The notes under the pieces are model-generated. The model had not been told where the DNA came from, ran no database searches, and saw nothing but the letters and a program-made list of their open reading frames with translations. Shown in pieces: positions 1-9,879 of a stretch of DNA of 64,000 nucleotides (the first letter of the stretch is position 1; every line of letters starts with the position of its first letter). The translations under genes were made by a program, and so were the position numbers. The DNA comes from Lagopus muta (taxonomy: Eukaryota > Chordata > Aves > Galliformes > Phasianidae): NCBI RefSeq assembly GCF_023343835.1, contig NW_026040168.1, positions 186,001-250,000 of the forward strand, given 5' to 3'.

Positions 1-632
1 AGGTAGACTACATCAACTGCCTTTCCCTCATCTACCAGTCTGGTCACCCAGTCATAGAAGGAGATGAGGTTGGTCAAACACAACCTGCCTTTCATGAACC
101 CATGCTGGCTGGGCCTGATCCCGTGAACGTCGCGCACGAGCCGTGTGATCTCTCCCAGGAGGATTTATTCCATGACCTTCCCTGGCACTGATGTCAGGCT
201 GACAGGCCTGTAGTTCCCTGGATCCTCCTTACGGCCCTTCTTGTAGATGGACGTCACATCAGCAAGCCTCCAATCCTCTGGAACCTCTCCAGTCAACCAG
301 GAGCACTGGTAGATAGCCGAGAGCGGCTTAGCGATCACCCCCGCCAACTCCCTCAGCACCCTAGGATGAAGCCCATCCGGTCCCATGGACTTGTGACTGT
401 CCAGATGGAGGAGGAGCTCTCTAACTGTCTCCACCTCGATCTCCGGGGAGACATTCTGTGTGTCAGCCCAGATATCCAGATCAGGGCACAAAGTGCCCTG
501 AAGATAGCTGGTCTGACTATTAAAGGCAGATGTAAAGAAGGCGTTGAGGACCTCAGCCTTCTCCTTGTCATCTGTGGTCACATTCCCCGCCGCATCAATT
601 AAAGGATAGAGATTATCCTTGGTTTTTCTCTT
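1..632 (-). mobile_element. CR1 LINE fragment (ORF2 reverse transcriptase part)
   Basis: The minus strand encodes CR1 ORF2 residues leading into the reverse transcriptase: the linker with EKAEVLNAFFTSAF, the MGPDGLHPRVL block and the DPGNYRPVSLTS block are all visible in one frame (165-650). The frame breaks before position 165, although reverse transcriptase-like sequence continues towards position 1. CR1 is the dominant avian LINE and is normally 5' truncated. The right edge is soft because the next element begins with similar bases (about 625-655). Confidence 0.9.
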
Positions 633-2525
633 GCCAGCAGGCATCACCATACCCTATTTCCCTTTGACCTAAGGAGACTGCCCTAAGAGGATAAAGTGAA
701 GTGTTAGTAAGGTTAGTATTAGAGAAAGGAAAACTATCCAGGTCCCATCCACATTATTCCAAACCCCCCAGCAATCAAGAGTGCATCCTCTGTGCCGCTT
801 GCACTGCTTTAGAAATTGAAAAGGGGGGGAAGTTATCTAAGGGATCCCATTTATGATCTTTCTGCTTCTCTTTCCTATTTCCTTTGAACTTGGACTCCTC
901 GCGAGGAACATTTCTTTACTTCTTGCACCCATTAAGCGACCTAAGCCAATTCTGTTTCAGAAAGAGGAGTCTTACTGTTTACATATAAATACTAAGTCTG
1001 ATAGGCCCAATTTTCTTCAGACTCCTATTTTGGTCAAAATAATGATTTTCCCTGTAGTGGCTCTCTACTGTATACAGTATTTAAACATCTTTTCCCTGTT
1101 CTTTTCCTAGTTTTGGGATTATTTTCCAATTTTGAAACACTTCTCCCAAGGGGCTGGCTATCTCTAGGCACCATTCCGGGGACCTTTTTCCCCTGCTCTC
1201 GGGAACTCTTATTACCCATCCCTCCAGAATGCTACTGTGAACTCCCCAGCTCACAGGTTACCACACTCTGATTCTCGGATTTTGGGCCCAATCCCTCAGG
1301 AGTACTAGACTCCTATCTTGGATTAATAGGGGTATACTGCTGGCACTTTGTCAAGTGCACAGGGTACTGCATACCAACAGTTCCCTCCTGAGGCTCTTCC
1401 TTTCACCAACACAGCTGCTTTGATCGTCCCTGGCCATGCCCCTCGCGGGACAGCGGAGCCGCAGGTCGGGACTCAGCACTTGCTTCACACTGAAAGTGCG
1501 TCTCAGTCACACACACTCAGAGTCTCAACCGACCCCAAGGAAAGAGTTAAATGCCCTTACCTTGGTCTGTGCACAAAGTTACTGGGTCGTGAAGGCCAAC
1601 ATGTGTGCCTATCTGCCCCTTGGCTTTTACAGAGCCTGTCCTTTATATAACAGTCTCAGTTTCTTACCGACTGTCCCAAGGAGTCACCTCACCACCATAA
1701 CAGGACCACTGAAATCAGCAGGGTGCACGTATCCTGTCCAGGGCAGTGGGGGAAACCCCAAAGGGGAGATAATTATCCCAGACAGGCCCCCAAATTGTTG
1801 GAAATAACCAAATAATTTTCTAGGATGGTATCTCTGATAAAGCAGATTTTATTCGCAATTGCAATGGTGGGCCTCCAGAAAACAGATTTACGTTTTCTAT
1901 TTCCTATTCCCCAATGCTTATCTCTTTCTCCCCTGGTTCCTCATTGGCTGAGAAGTTTATGTTCACAATCTTCTCGATGCTTCACTAAATATGGAAACAC
2001 TGAACAAACAGAAATTTTTGCTGGCTAAGTGTAAATCTGTAGTTAATTAATTAACTTATTCCACACCTGATCATTATTGTACAGATATCTGCTTGTCCTT
2101 CTTTCCACAAAGATAAGCTCAGGAGAAAGACAGGGGAGTATCTTGGTGCCTGCCTGTCACGTCTCAACCTTACCACAGAGTGACACTTTTCGGCCTTGTG
2201 TAGAGGCCCTAACTTCCTTGATGTTTGCTAAATCTATTTTTTCTTTTGCTGGGAGTTTCTTATGCTAACAGGACAACTACAATATGTTTTCAAATCCCTA
2301 AAACTATGCTCGCATTGTTTGGAACACTTAACAACTATTACAGCTTTGCAAAAAAGAATTAATCACATAATTCAGTAATGATGTTTCTAAAACACGCTGC
2401 TAACATATATACTATTTTACTTCTTAGATCAACTATTTCTAAGGATAAGTTACAGAATACAAATGCATTATGCTCTGCTTCTTCAAACCAACTGCTCTTT
2501 TTAATACCAAATGAAGAAATAACAT
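633..2525 (-). mobile_element. Class I ERV remnant: 5' leader plus 5' LTR
   Basis: Positions 633-1,796 match the leader region at about 15,310-16,530 almost base for base. A primer site resembling tRNA-Pro lies at about 1,776-1,793, and an LTR starts at about 1,797 whose first 100 bases match the LTRs at 4,374 and 16,531. The rest of the LTR is divergent and its outer edge (between about 2,367 and 2,525) is uncertain. It is broken: only the 5' end of an element is present. It is older than the copy at 4,374-17,086. Confidence 0.7.
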
Positions 2526-4020
2526 TCCATTCCCCTCCATCTATCCACAAAACACGTTTTCACAGGCTCCTGCTGCTACGAGCACGGAGCGATTTTAAAC
2601 CCAAACCAAACCACCTCCATTTGCGCTTATTTCACTCTCTTATTAAGACCCCGCTTAACCACTCAGGCGGCAAACGGTGGCTCACCATCCTTCAGTTATG
2701 GCCAAATATCGCCTTCCTATCCTACTTTTGACCAAGGCATTTACTAAGAACCTGGGGTTATCCCGACTGAGGCCGGGTTGACTCTCTGTCCTCAAGAACA
2801 CCGCGTACTCAGGCGAAAGAACGTTCTGGATTAGCGCGGTGAGGCTGGCTCTACGTCAGACACTTCCAAATCGACGCAAAGGTTATCGCCTTGCACACGG
2901 GAATACCACCGACCTGTAGGAAACGGTCAACTAATTCTAATGGAACTAGCACGACTAGCAGCGCCAAAGGGCTGATAGATATCGCGCGCGGCAAGCGCCC
3001 GCGACTGCCATCAAGCGCTTCAGCGTCACACGCCCGCCTCTATACACGCGCGCACACCACACGGGGGCGCTGGGAAGCTAGGCGAGCCAGGCGGCACCAG
3101 CAAGCCAGTACGCGCCACGGCAGCCCCGTGGCACCGAAGGAGCGCCGGGTCTTAGAGAAGGCGCGGCAGGAGCGAGCAGTAGCGAGCATCAGCGGCCAGA
3201 AAGGCCCGTCCGCCCGCCCCGCGGCAACGTCGCCGCTCGCCCCGCTGCACTCGCCGGCACCGCAACGGGCGCTCGTTCCAGAGGGCGGGCGAGCGCGCTA
3301 GGGTGGGGGAGGGGTGGGAAGGGGGGGCAAGGGAAGAATCGCACAACGCACGGCAACGCCGCGGCTACCTCCTCGTCCACAACGGCTCCTCCTCTTCTCG
3401 CGGATAACGTTGGCGGAGAACTGGCGGCCGACTTTTCCGAAGAGAGCGGCGCCACTGCGCCGGGCGGCCGGCGACCTAACCATCCCGCCGCCCATGACGG
3501 CGCGCGCTCGCTACAACACTCCCTCAGCCGCGAACCTCCCCCTCTCGGCTCGGCTCGGCTCGGCTCGGCTCGGCTCGGCTCGGCTCGGCTCGGCTCGGCT
3601 CGGCTCGGCCCGGCCCGGCCCGGCCCGGCCCGGCCCGGCTCGGCGTTCGGCGGCGCTCATTGGGCCGACGGAGCGCCGCCGGCCGTTCGAGCGCCTCGGT
3701 TGGCTGTCTCGCGTGTCCTTTACGCTTGTCCCCGCCCTGTTGGCGGCTCCGCTCCCGTCGGCCCGGTGCTTATCGGGGCTCAGGGACTTTGCGCGCGCCT
3801 CCGGGCGCGCGGGGATGCGACGTGGGGGAGCGGGAGGGCGCCTCCGCGAAGGGAAGCTGTGCCCTGTAAGTGCGGCGCCCCTGCGGCGGCCAAACGAGGC
3901 CTGCAGAACAGGCCCCGGGTATTAGGGATTGCCCTCATCGGCTCCTCCTCAAACGCGCTGTGGGCTTTTTGGTGCCGATCCCTCCCGTCGAATGACCGCG
4001 TATTGGCCGGGCAGGCCAGG
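2526..4020 (-). pseudogene. HINTW: Inverted 5' fragment of the HINTW repeat unit (promoter, exon 1, part of intron 1)
   Basis: This is the same sequence as the start of the plus-strand HINTW units, but on the minus strand. The ATG is at 3,495-3,493, and exon 1 runs to 3,369 followed by the conserved GTAGCC donor. Exon 1 keeps the HINT core (GAALFGK, SANVIRE), but its length is 127 nt against 125 nt in intact copies. A three-base loss and a five-base gain put it out of frame with a normal exon 2. Exons 2 and 3 are absent because the fragment ends inside intron 1 at about 2,526, next to a retroviral LTR. The five-base gain and the single form of an intron 1 repeat are shared with the unit at 63.3 kb, so it is probably a copy of that end of the array. 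It cannot make a HINTW protein. Confidence 0.8.
3543..3643. repeat. Pentanucleotide repeat (CGGCT)n / (CGGCC)n in a HINTW promoter
   Basis: About twenty tandem pentamers lie some 50 bases upstream of exon 1 of the inverted HINTW fragment. The first dozen are CGGCT and several later ones CGGCC. The same motif in reverse complement (GAGCC) occurs at the same place in other units, but with only a few copies: about 7 at 63,224-63,258, and 4-5 at 56,576-56,602 and 59,932-59,958. Confidence 0.95.
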
Positions 4021-4373
4021 AGTGTGCCATCTTCGCAAGAAGGGACAGGCAACTCCGGAAGTGCAAGGATGTTGCTAGAATACGCAGGGAGAAAATTAGA
4101 CGGGCAAAAGCCCAGCAAGACCTTCATGTGGCCACCGTTGCTCGAGACGATTAAAACATTGTTTTTATGAACATATTAATAGCAAGAGGAGGGCCAAGGA
4201 GAATCTCCCTGCTTTATTCGATGCGGTGGGGAACGTCACCACCGAGGAGGAGGAAAAGGCTGAAGTTCTCAATGCCCTCTTCACTTCTGTCTTTAACAGT
4301 CAGACCAGCTATCCTCAGGGTACTCAGCCCCCTGAGCAGGAAGATGGGGCCGCGGAGCGGAATAAACGCCCCT
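4021..4373 (+). mobile_element. CR1 LINE fragment flanking the inverted HINTW unit
   Basis: Translation in the plus direction gives CR1 ORF2 segments (a KKGQAT-like stretch, KIRRAKAQ, then EKAEVLNALFTSVF and NSQTSYPQG), with frame breaks. It is the same CR1 copy that lies upstream of every plus-strand HINTW unit, but longer here. It ends where the class I ERV LTR begins at 4,374. Confidence 0.8.
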
Positions 4374-4926
4374 TGTTGGAAATAAACCAAGTAATTTTGT
4401 CAGGACGGTATCTCTGATAAAAGCAGAATTTATTCGCGATTGCAATGGCGGGCGTCCCACAAGTAGGAGCGCGCCTATGGACACAACATGACAGCCTTTA
4501 TACCCTGTTTTCTCCCCCTTGCCTTCCCCCTCCCCTGTTTCCCCAATGGCTGGGTACTCCAGGTTCACAATCTTATCAGAAGGTTTACATTTGTTATTTA
4601 CTTGTTATCTGGTGCCAGTCAGCAGTCATCCTGTTGTCTCCAAGATGTCTCGGTGCTCTCCTTGTCCTATTGATATGGTGATTTTCTTTAAAGTCATCAT
4701 CGTTAAACAAAGAGCACTGGGGGATGATGTCAGGCCTTCCCAATGTCAGGCGCTTCCTCCGGCATGCCATGGCTTGTTCTCTGGTTTGCTCTCGTGCAGG
4801 ATATTCTTGCAGTGTGTATGACAAAATGTACATATATACAGTGTGTTCCTGGGAACTATGATAGCGCAGATCATAAAATAAAAATATTATACAATTCTAA
4901 TGCAGAAACAACACTTGATTCCCACA
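4374..4926 (-). repeat. 3' LTR of the class I ERV
   Basis: On the minus strand it begins TGTGGGAATC and ends TTTCCAACA. A purine run (AAAAAGGGGGGAAC) directly precedes it at 4,927-4,940 and is the expected polypurine tract. The minus strand carries AATAAA near 4,430. It is nearly identical to the LTR at 16,531-17,086, with one 3-bp length difference seen. Confidence 0.92.
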
Positions 4927-7191
4927 GTTCCCCCCTTTTTCTTTTTTATACATTGTTGATTTCTGCAATTCTTTAAGGTTCACTTTTATAGACATCGCCC
5001 TCTTCTTCACTTTCTTTATCTCCCATCTCCTCTAATACCATAACTTTATCCAAATGTAATAGCTCCATTAGTGCTTGCTTCAGTAGTGCTCTATCAATCA
5101 CTCTACTAGTCCCCTCACAAAGGGGATAACACAGCAACCAGTGGCCATCAAGGCTGCTGCTGCTACTATCAACGAAGTAAATGTGGATACAGTCACCCCT
5201 TTCCATTTACCAAACCAGAACTCCAACCATCCAGTGACAGAAGTATCTATTCCTGATTTTTTTTTTTTCTACCACTTCATTGCCAAGGGTGGCACCAAGC
5301 CCTTGCAATGCCTTCATTATTATGTCATCCAGAGCTGTGTTATTGGGATGAAGGTGCAACAACGGGTACCCAGTGTTACATATACATTCCTTTATCATAT
5401 CTTAGGAGATCCTATTTTCTCAGGCCACCCTACTTGTGGCATATAACTGTCCTGCAATTCTCTTTATTGCACTCTTTGTATAATTTGTAAATCTCCATTG
5501 ATTATAACAGATGTAGTTAACCCAATCTACATTCTTGTTGATCATCACCCACCAGGACAGTGACTCAAACCCTGCAACAGTTTGATTTCTTGCCTTAAAA
5601 TCATCAGGAACAGCAAGAAGAAAAAAAGTTTAAATCCTTAGCTTGCCCACATACCAAACAATATTGATATGTAATAATGTTTGTCACAAGAGATACATAA
5701 GTATTTACATCAAATGCTGCACTCATCAAATCAACATTTCTAACAGTTACAAGAGCCCATATTTCTGTCCTTAGATTCACAATTTTAAGGGTCCAGCTGA
5801 TTTCAGTTCTCATTGTGTTTGAGGGACCTTCTTAACTCTAGTATGATGTATCCACAGTGCTTTCACTGTTGTGTGGGATGTTAGCAGCGCCTGGAACAGA
5901 CCTACCCACCTTGGTTCCAGGGGCGAATCTTAAAGAGATTTGTTACATACATATTATCGAGCCACATCAAGGCCTTGGGCTCTAGTTCCTAGAACCAGTT
6001 TCTCCTTTTCTCAAAGCTATTCCTGCAGACTTATCACATGCTCAGTTAGTATTTCGCTCCCTACTTGGGTAGAAATCCCCTTTTGTACAACATAAGGCCT
6101 TCTGTACAGTATTTTGAAAGGACTTAACCCCTCTTTGGCTCTAGGTTTTGTTCTGGTACTAAGGAGAGCCAAAGGCAACAACTGTGATCAGGATAGTCCA
6201 GCTTCCTGTCCCAGTTTTACAACCTGTGATTTAATTAGACAGTTCATCTTTTCCCCCTGACCACTCGCCTGTGGTCTGTGTGCTGTGTGCAATTGCCAAT
6301 TTATTCCCAATGCTTGCTGACCTCTTGGACAATCTCTGCAATAAAATGAGTTCCCTGGTTGAAGGGTATTGTTGCAGGACACCCAAACCTTGGAATAATC
6401 TCCTGCAAAAGTACCTTGGTTACTTTCTTGGCTCTATTGGTCCTGCAAGGGAATGCTTCTGGTCACCCTGAAAGGGTATTGGTTAGAACTAGTATATATC
6501 AAAACCCTCATTTTTCCTGGCAGTTAAAAAAATCAATTTGCAATTGTTGTCCTGGAAGGTTCCCTTTCCAACAAGCCCCACTTGTACCCTGTTCCTGGTA
6601 CTAGGATTGTACAGTTACTTTCTGGTGTCTGTACCCCCCATGTTTTATTATGTTCCCTTAGAACCAAATTCTATAAAATACTAATGGGCACAACAGTGTG
6701 TCCATCTGGGTCTGTACCCATCTGTCAGCTTGCCCTCTTCCCTTCATTAATTAGATTCCTATCCTTTCTAGAGTACCTTATAAGTTCTGACTAAGGTTCA
6801 GGTATTTCAAGTTTACCGTCTGGAATTAAAGCCGTTCTCCAATTTCTTTTCCTTCAGCTGCCTGTTTTGCCACCTGATCCATCATCATATTTCCAGTTTC
6901 CTGTACAGTGTCACTCTTCTGATGTCCTTTACAATGTATAACAGCCATGATGTTCTTTGGTAGATTTACATCATGCTGAATTTGTTTTCCTTGTGTGTAA
7001 ACAATCCTTGCTCTTTCCAGATGGTACCACGAGTGGGTACCACCCCAAAAGCATATTTAGCATCCATCCATATATTTAAGGTTCTTGTCAAGGCAATTAT
7101 TTCAGCCTTCTGAGTGGAAGTCCCCACAGGTAATGGTTGTGCTTCAATTACCTTGTCAGTAGCAGTTACTGCATGTCCTGCCTTACGGTTT
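4927..7191 (-). mobile_element. Decayed pol/env part of the class I ERV
   Basis: Only short stretches of retroviral similarity are readable. The clearest is an RNase H segment (DKVIEAQPLPVGTS, KAEIIALTR) at about 7,000-7,190, which is like gammaretroviral pol. The rest of this stretch has no open frame that I recognise. Confidence 0.65.
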
Positions 7192-7215
7192 CCTTGTGTC
7201 ACGGATTTGACCAGA

Positions 7216-9825
7216 TCAATCTATGTCCGTGACATAGGGGACATGGGGTACTGCATATGTTTCAAGCCACCCAGTGGTTGCCTCCACCATAGTAAGCACA
7301 TAATGTTTACCATTGCGAGATCGTGGCAAGGTGATATAATCAACCTGCCAGGCCTCCCCATATTTGTACTTTTGCCATCGCCCTTCTTCCCACAGAGGTT
7401 TCATCCTCTTGGCTTGTTTGATGATGGCACATGTTTCACAGTTATGAATAACCTGTGCAATGGCATCCATAGTTAAGTCCACCCCTCGGTCTCTAGCCCA
7501 TTTGTATGTTGCATCTCTCCCTTGATGACCTGAGGTCTCATGGGCCCACCGAGCCAGAAATAATTCACCCTTGTTCTGCCAGTCCAGGTCTATTTGAGCC
7601 ACCTCAATTCTGGCAGCTCGGTCTACCTGATGGTTATTTTGCTGTTCTTCAGTAGCCCGACTCTTGGGCACATGAGCATCTACATGGCGCACCTTTACAA
7701 TCATATTCTTTATTCGGGCAGCAATGTCTTTCCACAGTTCAGCAGCCCAAATAGGTTTACCCCTTCTTTGCCAGTTATTTTGCTCCCACTGCTGTAACCA
7801 CCCCCATAAGGCATTTGCTACCATCCATGAGTCAGTGTAAAGATAGAGCATTGGCCACCTCTCCCGTTCAGCGACATCTAAGGCCAGTTGGACAGCCTTT
7901 ACCTCTGCAAATTGGCTTGATTCTCCTTTCCCTTCGGTGGCCTCTGCAACTTGTCGTGTGGGGCTCCACACAGCAGATTTCCATCTGCGATGCTTTCCCA
8001 CAATACGACACGATCCATCTGTGAACAGGGCATATTTCTTTTCATTCTCCGGTAGTTCATTGTATGGTGGGGCTTCTTTAGCACGTGATACTTCTTCTCC
8101 TGGTGGTGTTCCAAACTTTTTACCTTCAGGCCAGTCCATGATGATCTCTAGGATTCCTGGACGGCTGAGGTTCCCCATCCGTGCTCGTTGTGTAATCAGT
8201 GCAATCCACTTACTCCAAGTGGCATCAGTAGCATGGTGGGTGGAGGGAACCTTTCCTTTAAACATCCAGTTCAGCACTGGCAGTCGAGGTGCCAGAAGGA
8301 GCTGTGTTTCAGTACCGACTACTTCGGAAGCAGCCCGAACCCCTTCATAAGCGGCTAAGATCTCCTTCTCAGTTGGAGTGTAGTGCTCTTCAGACCCTCT
8401 GTATGCCCGACTCCAGAATCCCAGGGGTCGGCCTCGTGTCTCTCCTGAGGCTCTTTGCCACAAACTCCAAGTAGGACCGTTCTCTCCAGCAGCAGTGTAG
8501 AGGATGTTCTTTATACCCTGTCCAGTCCGTACTGGCCCTAGGGCCACGGCACGGGCTATCTCCTGTTTAATCTGTTCAAAAGCTTGCTGCTGCTCAGGGC
8601 CCCATGTAAACTCATTTCTCATTCGCGTCACATAATAAAGGGGGCTTACAATGAGGCTGTAGTTTGGAACATGCATTCTCCAAAAGCCCACTGCACCCAG
8701 AAAAGATTGTGTCTCTCTTTTGCTAGTGGGTGGAGACATAGCAGTGATTTTGTCGATCACGTCTGTCGGGATGTGACGACGGCCATCTTGCCACTTTATA
8801 CCTAGGAATTGAATCTCCTGGGCAGGTCCTTTCACTTTGCTTCGCTTAATAGCAAAACCAGCACTCAGAAGAATTTGGATCATTCTCTCTCCTTTTGTGA
8901 AGACTTCTTCTGCTGTATCGCCCCACACAATGATGTCATCAATGTACTGCAGGTGCTCAGGAGCACTGCCCTGTTCCAATACAGTTTGAATCAACCCATG
9001 GCAAATGGTCGGGCTGTGTTTCCACCCCTGGGGCAAACGGTTCCAGGTATACTGAATGCCCCTCCATGTGAAAGCAAACTGTGGCTTACATTCTTTGGCC
9101 AAAGGGATGGAAAAGAAGGCATTAGCAATGTCAATGGTGGCATACCATTTGGCCACTTTTGACTCCAGTTCATACTGGAGTTCTAACATGTCTGGCACAG
9201 CAGCACTCAGTGGGGGTGTGACTTCATTCAGACCACGGTAGTCCACCGTCAGCCTCCATTCTCCACTGGCTTTACGCACTGGCCATATGGGGCTGTTAAA
9301 AGGCGAGTGAGTTTTGCTGATCACTCCCTGGCTCTCTAGTTGACGAATTAACTTATGAATGGGGAGCAAAGAATCCCTGTTGGTGCGGTACTGACGCCTG
9401 TGCACCATTTTTGTAGCAATCGGTACGTGTTGCTCTTTTACTCGCAGCAGCCCCACAGCAGATGGATCTTCTGACAGGCCAGGCAGAACAGACAGCTGCT
9501 TAATGTTGTCTGTGTCCACAGCAGCTATTCCAAAGGCCCATCGATACCCCTTAGGATCCTTGAAATGCCCCCTTCTGAGATAATCAATACCTAGTATACA
9601 TGGAGCCCCTGGGCCCGTCACAATAGGATGTTTTTGCCAGTCCTTACCAGTGAGGCTTATCTCGGCCTCCAACACAGTCAATTCTTGAGAGCCCCCGGTC
9701 ACTCCAGAAATATGGATTAATTCTGTCCCTTCATGACTCGAGGGCATCAGAGTGCACTGTGCACCAGTGTCCACCAGGGCTTTATATTTCAGTGGTTCTG
9801 ATGTGCCAGGCCATCGAATCCACAC
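7216..9825 (-). CDS. pol: ERV-L-like pol polyprotein (protease, RT, RNase H, part of integrase)
   Basis: The frame of 869 codons shows the retroviral order of domains. An aspartic protease lies near residues 15-40 with the ALVDTGAQ motif. The reverse transcriptase spans roughly 125-400, with LPQGWKHSP and the catalytic YIDD motif. RNase H spans roughly 600-730 with LFTDGS. An integrase zinc-binding region follows (HETSGHQG, then a CETC pair), and then the start of the catalytic core. The LPQGWKHSPTICH block is characteristic of the ERV-L/spuma-like branch. It lies just downstream of the gag-like frame of the same element. It is a viral fossil with no expected host role, and its 3' portion is incomplete. 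Confidence 0.85.
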   Translation of the reverse strand: MWIRWPGTSEPLKYKALVDTGAQCTLMPSSHEGTELIHISGVTGGSQELTVLEAEISLTGKDWQKHPIVTGPGAPCILGIDYLRRGHFKDPKGYRWAFGIAAVDTDNIKQLSVLPGLSEDPSAVGLLRVKEQHVPIATKMVHRRQYRTNRDSLLPIHKLIRQLESQGVISKTHSPFNSPIWPVRKASGEWRLTVDYRGLNEVTPPLSAAVPDMLELQYELESKVAKWYATIDIANAFFSIPLAKECKPQFAFTWRGIQYTWNRLPQGWKHSPTICHGLIQTVLEQGSAPEHLQYIDDIIVWGDTAEEVFTKGERMIQILLSAGFAIKRSKVKGPAQEIQFLGIKWQDGRRHIPTDVIDKITAMSPPTSKRETQSFLGAVGFWRMHVPNYSLIVSPLYYVTRMRNEFTWGPEQQQAFEQIKQEIARAVALGPVRTGQGIKNILYTAAGENGPTWSLWQRASGETRGRPLGFWSRAYRGSEEHYTPTEKEILAAYEGVRAASEVVGTETQLLLAPRLPVLNWMFKGKVPSTHHATDATWSKWIALITQRARMGNLSRPGILEIIMDWPEGKKFGTPPGEEVSRAKEAPPYNELPENEKKYALFTDGSCRIVGKHRRWKSAVWSPTRQVAEATEGKGESSQFAEVKAVQLALDVAERERWPMLYLYTDSWMVANALWGWLQQWEQNNWQRRGKPIWAAELWKDIAARIKNMIVKVRHVDAHVPKSRATEEQQNNHQVDRAARIEVAQIDLDWQNKGELFLARWAHETSGHQGRDATYKWARDRGVDLTMDAIAQVIHNCETCAIIKQAKRMKPLWEEGRWQKYKYGEAWQVDYITLPRSRNGKHYVLTMVEATTGWLETYAVPHVPYVTDID

Positions 9826-9879
9826 AGTCCAATATACTCTATTATCCCTTTCCCCCCCCTGACTGAGGGCAGGGCCCCT

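Noticed and set aside
2891-3301. Open frame beginning MHTGIPPTC, repeated antisense in intron 1 of copies 8, 9 and 10
   Set aside because: It lies antisense to HINTW intron 1 and promoter in GC-rich sequence. It recurs only because the unit is duplicated, its end varies between copies and it has no recognisable domain.
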